Below, in pieces: positions 40,967 to 44,799 of a stretch of DNA of 44,799 nt. The DNA lies in assembly GCA_023450745.1 (NCBI GenBank), contig JAEXGR010000015.1, forward strand, positions 1-44,799, in the 5' to 3' direction. The notes below the pieces were generated by a model. It was not told the origin of the DNA and searched no databases. It saw nothing but the letters and a program-made list of their open reading frames with translations. Position 1 is the stretch's first letter; each line of letters begins with the position of its first letter. A program made the position numbers and the translations under genes. This DNA is from Synergistota bacterium. Lineage in GTDB: Bacteria > Synergistota > Synergistia > Synergistales > Synergistaceae.

Positions 40967-41074
40967 TTCCGTTATACGGAATATATAACTGTTTACTGGA
41001 AACAAATATAAGATAAACCTCTTTTGTTCACTTGTCAAGTACCATGTATTAGAATTTATTTCCATTATGCGAAA
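40967..41074 (-). promoter_or_regulatory. Promoter and paired operators of the aldehyde dehydrogenase gene
   Basis: Minus strand: upstream site TTTCGCATAATGGAA (41074-41060), TTGACA (41038-41033), 17-bp spacer, TATCTT (41015-41010), TTCC (41001-40998), then 20 bp on the perfect dyad TTCCGTATAACGGAA (40981-40967). This is the best-conserved copy and can serve as the reference. Sites on both sides of the promoter suggest repression by looping or by blocking. Confidence 0.78.
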
Positions 41075-41078
41075 TTTC

Positions 41079-41108
41079 AAAAAATCCGCCCCGTTTGACA
41101 GGGGCGGA
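41079..41108 (-). terminator. Terminator of the aroD/ThDP operon
   Basis: On the minus strand TCCGCCCC, an eight-base loop and GGGGCGGA are followed by TTTTTT (41084-41079), 12 bp past the ThDP enzyme stop codon. Confidence 0.92.
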
Positions 41109-41120
41109 AATATGCTCGAT

Positions 41121-42953
41121 TTACTTTTTAGTCTTCTGTTCGCGCAGCTCGGCCATATACCAGGGCACGGTCTCTTCCCACTGCCACTGTCTCCAGGGCT
41201 TCTCTTCGCCGCGCTTGCGATAGATGTCGTTGATGTTCCAGCAGCCCCAGGTGACGACGGGAGCGTTCTCCATACGCACGTCGATGACGCAGGGCTTGTC
41301 GGAGGCCAGGGCCTCTTCAAGCATCGGCTTGAATTCCTCGGCCTTCGTCACCTTGTAGCCCTTGATGCCGTAGGCTTCGCCGATCGCCGCGAAATCCGGG
41401 CTGTACTGCTCGCCGTTTTTCTTTTTAAAGAGGGTGCCGAACTGGTGATCATAGTGCTGGCGCTCAAGTCCGGCGATGGTGCCGAAGGCGCAGTTGTTCA
41501 TGACGACCCAGACCACCGCGACCTCGTCCATGGCGCCCGTAGCGAAGGGCGAGACGTTAGTGCCCATGCCGCCGTCGCCGATGAGCGCGACGACCTTCTT
41601 ATCGGGGTTCGCAACCTTGACGCCGATCGCCGCCGAGGGGCCGTAGCCCATCGTGCAGAGGCCGCCGGGAGCGACGAAGGTACCGGGCTCGTAGATCTCA
41701 AACTGCTGTCCGACGCCGTTCTTGTTCCAGCCCACGTCTGCCACCACATAGCCGTCCTTGGGCAGCGCCTCGCGGAGGTCCTTGAGGATGCGCTCGGGAC
41801 GCATCGGATACTGGGCGGAATTCTGCGCCTCGACGAGCGTCGCCTTGTAGGCCGCCTTCGATTCGGCGATCGCTTGGACGACCTCCGGGCGTTTGACGCC
41901 GTTCGGGTATTTCTTTTTCGCCGCCGCGAGGATCGCCTCAAGCGCTTCCTTCGCGTCGCAGATCGCGCCGACCGCGGTCGGGAAGTTGCGTCCGATCTCC
42001 TCCTGATTGATGTCTATGTGGATAAGCTTTGTCGGCGGCACGTCGAAGGTTTCTCCCTGATACCATGAGCTGCAGTCGGCCTCGGAGAGGCGCGTGCCCA
42101 CCGCCATCATCACATCGGCCTTCATCGCCGTGGTGTTGTTGAATTCAGTGCCCCAAAAACCGGTCATACCTACCGCGAGCGGGCTGTCGTCAGGGATGGA
42201 GCCCTTGCCCATCAGCGTGTAAAGAACGGGGATCTCAAGGTGTTCCGCGAGTTCCGCAAGCGCCCTCGCGCCGCCGGAGGAGATCACGCCGCCGCCGGGA
42301 TAGAGGATCGGGGCCTTGGCTTCGGCGAGCATTGTCGCGATCTCTTCCGCCGCCGCCTCGGAAAGCCCGGGCTTCGGCAGCTCGGGGAAGTTGTGCATAC
42401 GCTGCTCAAAGAAGCGCGTGTCAAGTTCCATCGAGAAGATATCCATCGGGATCGAGACGAGCACGGGGCCGGGACGTCCGGTCACGGCAAGGCGGAACGC
42501 CTTGTCCATCACCTCGGGGAGCAGTTCGGGACGGTCGACGCGCCAGGCGCGCTTCACGAAGGGACGGTAAATCTCATACTGGCTCGCGTCGGCGTGCATG
42601 TTGACCTCCTGATGGGGGTGGCGGCCGAAGTAGCATGAGGGCACGTCGCCAGCGATGACTACCATCGGGATCGAGTTGAGGCCGGCCTCGGCGACGCCAG
42701 TGGTGGCGTTCGTCAGTCCGGGGCCGAGGTGCGTCATGACGACGCCGGGGACTTTGCAGTTTTTGCCGCGCGCGTAGCCGTCGGCGGCGTGCGCCGCGAT
42801 CTGCTCGTGGCGGACCGAGATATAACGAATTTTGCTCTCCTTGAGCGCGTCAAGGAAACCGATCACGGTGTGGCCGCAGAGACCGAAGATGTTTTCGACG
42901 CCGCGCGCCTCAAGAAACTTTACCAGCTGAAATGCCACCAGATCTTTTGCCAT
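41121..42953 (-). CDS. Thiamine diphosphate-dependent enzyme (acetolactate synthase-like superfamily)
   Basis: A 610-residue ThDP enzyme with the usual Pyr, middle and PP domains. The cofactor-activating glutamate is E50 in SVRHEQIAAHAADGYAR; the ThDP/Mg motif GDGGMGTN...NN is at about 458-490. Overall architecture is that of acetolactate synthase, glyoxylate carboligase, sulfoacetaldehyde acetyltransferase, IolD and cyclohexane-1,2-dione hydrolase. It lacks a partner regulatory subunit gene, so a biosynthetic role in valine synthesis is unlikely. The start is four bases after the stop of the aroD-like gene, so the two are co-translated from the operator-controlled promoter. With 3-dehydroquinate dehydratase upstream, a role on a cyclic dione or its acyclic product is plausible; this is inference. 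Confidence 0.85.
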   Translation of the reverse strand: MAKDLVAFQLVKFLEARGVENIFGLCGHTVIGFLDALKESKIRYISVRHEQIAAHAADGYARGKNCKVPGVVMTHLGPGLTNATTGVAEAGLNSIPMVVIAGDVPSCYFGRHPHQEVNMHADASQYEIYRPFVKRAWRVDRPELLPEVMDKAFRLAVTGRPGPVLVSIPMDIFSMELDTRFFEQRMHNFPELPKPGLSEAAAEEIATMLAEAKAPILYPGGGVISSGGARALAELAEHLEIPVLYTLMGKGSIPDDSPLAVGMTGFWGTEFNNTTAMKADVMMAVGTRLSEADCSSWYQGETFDVPPTKLIHIDINQEEIGRNFPTAVGAICDAKEALEAILAAAKKKYPNGVKRPEVVQAIAESKAAYKATLVEAQNSAQYPMRPERILKDLREALPKDGYVVADVGWNKNGVGQQFEIYEPGTFVAPGGLCTMGYGPSAAIGVKVANPDKKVVALIGDGGMGTNVSPFATGAMDEVAVVWVVMNNCAFGTIAGLERQHYDHQFGTLFKKKNGEQYSPDFAAIGEAYGIKGYKVTKAEEFKPMLEEALASDKPCVIDVRMENAPVVTWGCWNINDIYRKRGEEKPWRQWQWEETVPWYMAELREQKTKK

Positions 42954-42957
42954 TTTA

Positions 42958-43755
42958 TTACGCCTCCGTATGAGTGGGATGGATTACGCTGAAACACTGA
43001 CGAAGCTCCGCGACGGGGATCTGTCCCGGGGCCGATGACTGCGACCCCACCGCAAAGGTGAGATCCGATCCGAAGAGGCCGCCTACAAGGCGCGTCACCG
43101 CGCCGATTGGGCCCATAGACATAGTGATGATGGGAATGCAGGGGAACTGACGGCGCACCTCGAGCGTCGCGGAGAGAACGTTGAGAACGTCCTCTTCCTT
43201 CTGCGGCATCGCCGCGAGCTTCGCCACCTGCGCGCCCGCCGCGATCTGCTGCTTGAGAATCGAGACCAGCTCGTCGCGGCTCGGCGTTTTTTTGAAATCG
43301 TGGAAAGAGACGATCAGAGAGGTCTGCGTGCCTTCAAGCGTTGCGAGGACCTTCTTTATCTTTTCTTCGCCATATATCAGCTCCACGTCGATAAAATCAA
43401 CGAGCCCCTCCTGCACCGCGGCCGCATAGATGCCGAACTTGGCCTCGTCGCTCACCTTTTTGAAGCCGCCCTCCCAGTCTCCGCGGCAGGTAAGGATGAC
43501 CGGCGTCTCGCCCACGATGCCGCGGACCTCTTTAATCATCTCGAGGGAGAGCGCCCGGTCTTCAACAAAATCCCACGCGTCGATCCTGAGCTCGATGATA
43601 TCAGGGGCGATCGAGGGAACATTTCCCGCCTCTGCTGTTATTGCCTCGCGGTCCTTTCCCACCAGCGGGATACAGACCATCGGCTTATCGCCGCCAAGGA
43701 GGCCGTTCCGCGCCTGAATCGGGTGCCTCGGCTGCAATCGTTTTACCTGCTTCAT
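42958..43755 (-). CDS. aroD: Type I 3-dehydroquinate dehydratase
   Basis: A 265-residue class I enzyme that interconverts 3-dehydroquinate and 3-dehydroshikimate through a Schiff base. The key residues are all seen: E55 and R57 in IELRIDAWD, R91 in LTCRGDWEGG, H152 in VSFHDFKKTP, the Schiff-base K179 in VAKLAAMP, and the closing SSAPGQIPV loop. So it should be active. Biosynthetic pathways also use it, but its pairing with a ThDP enzyme and its inducible-type promoter suggest a catabolic role with the aroE-like gene. The ATG at 43755 has AGGAGG eight bases upstream; the 12-residue longer frame to 43791 reaches into the operator. Confidence 0.92.
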   Translation of the reverse strand: MKQVKRLQPRHPIQARNGLLGGDKPMVCIPLVGKDREAITAEAGNVPSIAPDIIELRIDAWDFVEDRALSLEMIKEVRGIVGETPVILTCRGDWEGGFKKVSDEAKFGIYAAAVQEGLVDFIDVELIYGEEKIKKVLATLEGTQTSLIVSFHDFKKTPSRDELVSILKQQIAAGAQVAKLAAMPQKEEDVLNVLSATLEVRRQFPCIPIITMSMGPIGAVTRLVGGLFGSDLTFAVGSQSSAPGQIPVAELRQCFSVIHPTHTEA

Positions 43756-43785
43756 AAAAATGCCCTCCTGTTTTATCCTATTCTT

Positions 43786-43894
43786 TTTCATTATACGGAA
43801 AACACAACTATTCTAAGGAAACACATATACATTAACCCGGTATTCCGAAATTGTCAAGATACCATTTAACAGATATTTTTTCTGTTCTGCGGAA
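43786..43894 (-). promoter_or_regulatory. Promoter and paired operators of the aroD/ThDP operon
   Basis: Minus strand: upstream site TTCCGCAGAACAGAA (43894-43880), TTGACA (43857-43852), 17-bp spacer, TAATGT (43834-43829), TTCC (43820-43817), then 20 bp on TTCCGTATAATGAAA (43800-43786). Spacing of all elements equals that at the aldehyde dehydrogenase promoter. Confidence 0.77.
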
Positions 43895-43974
43895 TTAATA
43901 ATAATGGCGCATTTGTAATGATGACGCTGATTTATTTTTCAGAAAAGAAAGATCAGGTGTTATGCGACAAAAAA

Positions 43975-44799
43975 TTACACGCCGAGAAAGGCAATCCACA
44001 CCGGTATGGTGGCTGCGGATAGTAGCATCGTTATCACAGTCAGCTCGGCGGCGTGATCGCCGTCAAGGCCGATACCGCGCGCCAGGACGAAGAGTGTCGC
44101 CGCGGTCGGCGTCGCCGTCACAAGCACGGAGACGTTTTTCAGCGACAGATCAACTCCCGCTGCGGTAAGACAGAAATAGAGCATCGCGGGGTGAACGAAA
44201 AGACGCGCGGCGATTTCACGCCAGCAGGAAAGGAGCGCGCCGCGTGCGTTTTTCACATCGATTGAAGCACCGAGGACGAGAAGCGACATCCCGGTGGCGG
44301 CGTTGCTCACCATGTGAAGCGCCTTGTCGAGGCTGTCGGGGAGGCTCTCCAGCCCCGCGAATACCAGCAGCATCCCACATAGCGGCGCTACTACCATGGG
44401 GTTTTTTATGATCCTCAGACATGTGTTTTTCAGAAAAACTTTCAGGCTGTCCCTGTCCGCAAGAATAATTTCGCTGGCAAGCGGCGACAGCAGATTGTAA
44501 AGCGGTATCGCAACTGCGGCATAGAGTGAGAGTAGCACGACGAAGGGCGGGCCGAATACCGACTCCACAATAGGAAGCCCTACGTAGATGGTATTGGGTC
44601 TCACAGAGGCCGCCGCTGTCAGCGCCATCTTACGCGTGTCACGTTCTTTAAAGACAAAACGTTCAGTAACATAGGCGAGGATTGCGGTAGCGAGCGCAGC
44701 GGCGACAACGGCCCCTACAAACGGAAGATGCCCCGTAAGGCCGCCCTCTATATGGAAGGCGTTGCGGAAGAGCAGCGCTGGGGAAATTATCCAGAAGAG
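43975..44799 (-). CDS. AEC-family auxin efflux carrier-like transporter, 5-prime end missing
   Basis: The frame is open from the stop at 43975 to the right edge, giving at least 274 residues; a start would lie beyond the window. The visible part has about eight hydrophobic segments with the AEC marks FWIISPALLFRNAF near the edge, SVRPNTIYVGLPIVESVFG in the middle and MSLLVLGASIDV later on. AEC proteins such as MdcF carry malonate, malate or other organic acids across the inner membrane. The internal ATG at 44628 is not the start, because the conserved N-terminal part continues upstream of it. It lies directly upstream of the operator-controlled aroD promoter, 80 bp from the outer operator copy. 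Confidence 0.83.
   Translation of the reverse strand, partial: LFWIISPALLFRNAFHIEGGLTGHLPFVGAVVAAALATAILAYVTERFVFKERDTRKMALTAAASVRPNTIYVGLPIVESVFGPPFVVLLSLYAAVAIPLYNLLSPLASEIILADRDSLKVFLKNTCLRIIKNPMVVAPLCGMLLVFAGLESLPDSLDKALHMVSNAATGMSLLVLGASIDVKNARGALLSCWREIAARLFVHPAMLYFCLTAAGVDLSLKNVSVLVTATPTAATLFVLARGIGLDGDHAAELTVITMLLSAATIPVWIAFLGV

Noticed and set aside
41121..42953. Acetolactate synthase for valine/leucine biosynthesis
   Set aside because: No small regulatory subunit or ilvC/ilvD neighbours, and it is co-transcribed with a dehydroquinate dehydratase under a catabolic-type promoter.
39493..42953. Sulfonate degradation pair (sulfoacetaldehyde dehydrogenase plus sulfoacetaldehyde acetyltransferase)
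   Set aside because: The aldehyde dehydrogenase resembles SauS, but the ThDP enzyme start (IFGLCGHTVIGFLDAL) does not follow the Xsc pattern I know, and no phosphotransacetylase or sulfonate carrier is present. Not fully excluded.
43975..44628. Complete 217-residue AEC protein starting at the internal ATG
   Set aside because: The reading frame continues with conserved AEC residues up to the right edge of the window, so the gene is larger and truncated by the window.

Overview
The window looks like the chromosome of a diderm, amino-acid- or organic-acid-using anaerobe, most likely a member of the Synergistota (Cloacibacillus/Synergistes type). This is inferred from gene content and protein flavour: TRAP and tripartite-tricarboxylate (TTT) transporters, many 3-isopropylmalate-dehydratase-like enzymes, GntR/FCD regulators and a lipid A aminoarabinose operon that implies an outer membrane. 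No rRNA, tRNA, CRISPR array or insertion sequence was recognised.

Layout. (1) 1-6.6 kb, minus strand: a GntR/FCD regulator, an HD-domain protein, two complete aconitase/isopropylmalate-isomerase pairs, an isocitrate/isopropylmalate-type dehydrogenase and the first codons of citrate lyase acyl carrier protein. This is a 2-oxoacid/tricarboxylate operon. (2) 7.0-11.4 kb: a radical SAM protein, an MFS carrier and a xanthine/uracil permease. (3) 11.7-20.0 kb, plus strand: a complete, tightly overlapping L-Ara4N (arn) operon with ArnA split into two genes, a single EmrE-like flippase subunit, and UDP-glucose dehydrogenase at the end; a C26 glutamine-amidotransferase-type hydrolase follows. (4) 20.9-24.1 kb, minus: a BvgS/EvgS-like hybrid histidine kinase. 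(5) 24.6-30.4 kb, minus: a shikimate-dehydrogenase-like gene with a TRAP transporter, an isocitrate-lyase/PEP-mutase-family lyase and a GntR/FCD regulator. (6) 30.5-32.2 kb: a degenerate stretch with a broken BRO-type antirepressor gene. (7) 32.2-39.4 kb: an EamA carrier, then an AT-richer LysR-controlled cluster (VOC enzyme, SDR, TctC, TctB, TctA, fused tautomerase). (8) 39.5-44.8 kb, minus: a CoA-acylating aldehyde dehydrogenase, a ThDP enzyme, a type I 3-dehydroquinate dehydratase and a partial AEC carrier.

Main observation. The promoters of the aroE-like/TRAP operon, the lyase gene, the aldehyde dehydrogenase gene and the aroD/ThDP operon are built to one plan: TTGACA, a spacer of exactly 17 bp, a -10 box, and just downstream an operator of consensus TTCCGyAkAAyGrAA with a second TTCC-like half 20 bp away. 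Extra copies lie upstream of two of these promoters and in the gap between the GntR gene at 5.9 kb and the radical SAM gene. Regions 5 and 8, about 10 kb apart, therefore look like one regulon. Its enzymes suggest import of a hydroaromatic acid such as quinate or shikimate and its breakdown by a non-aromatic, possibly ThDP-dependent ring-opening route. The operator is seen directly; the pathway is inference.
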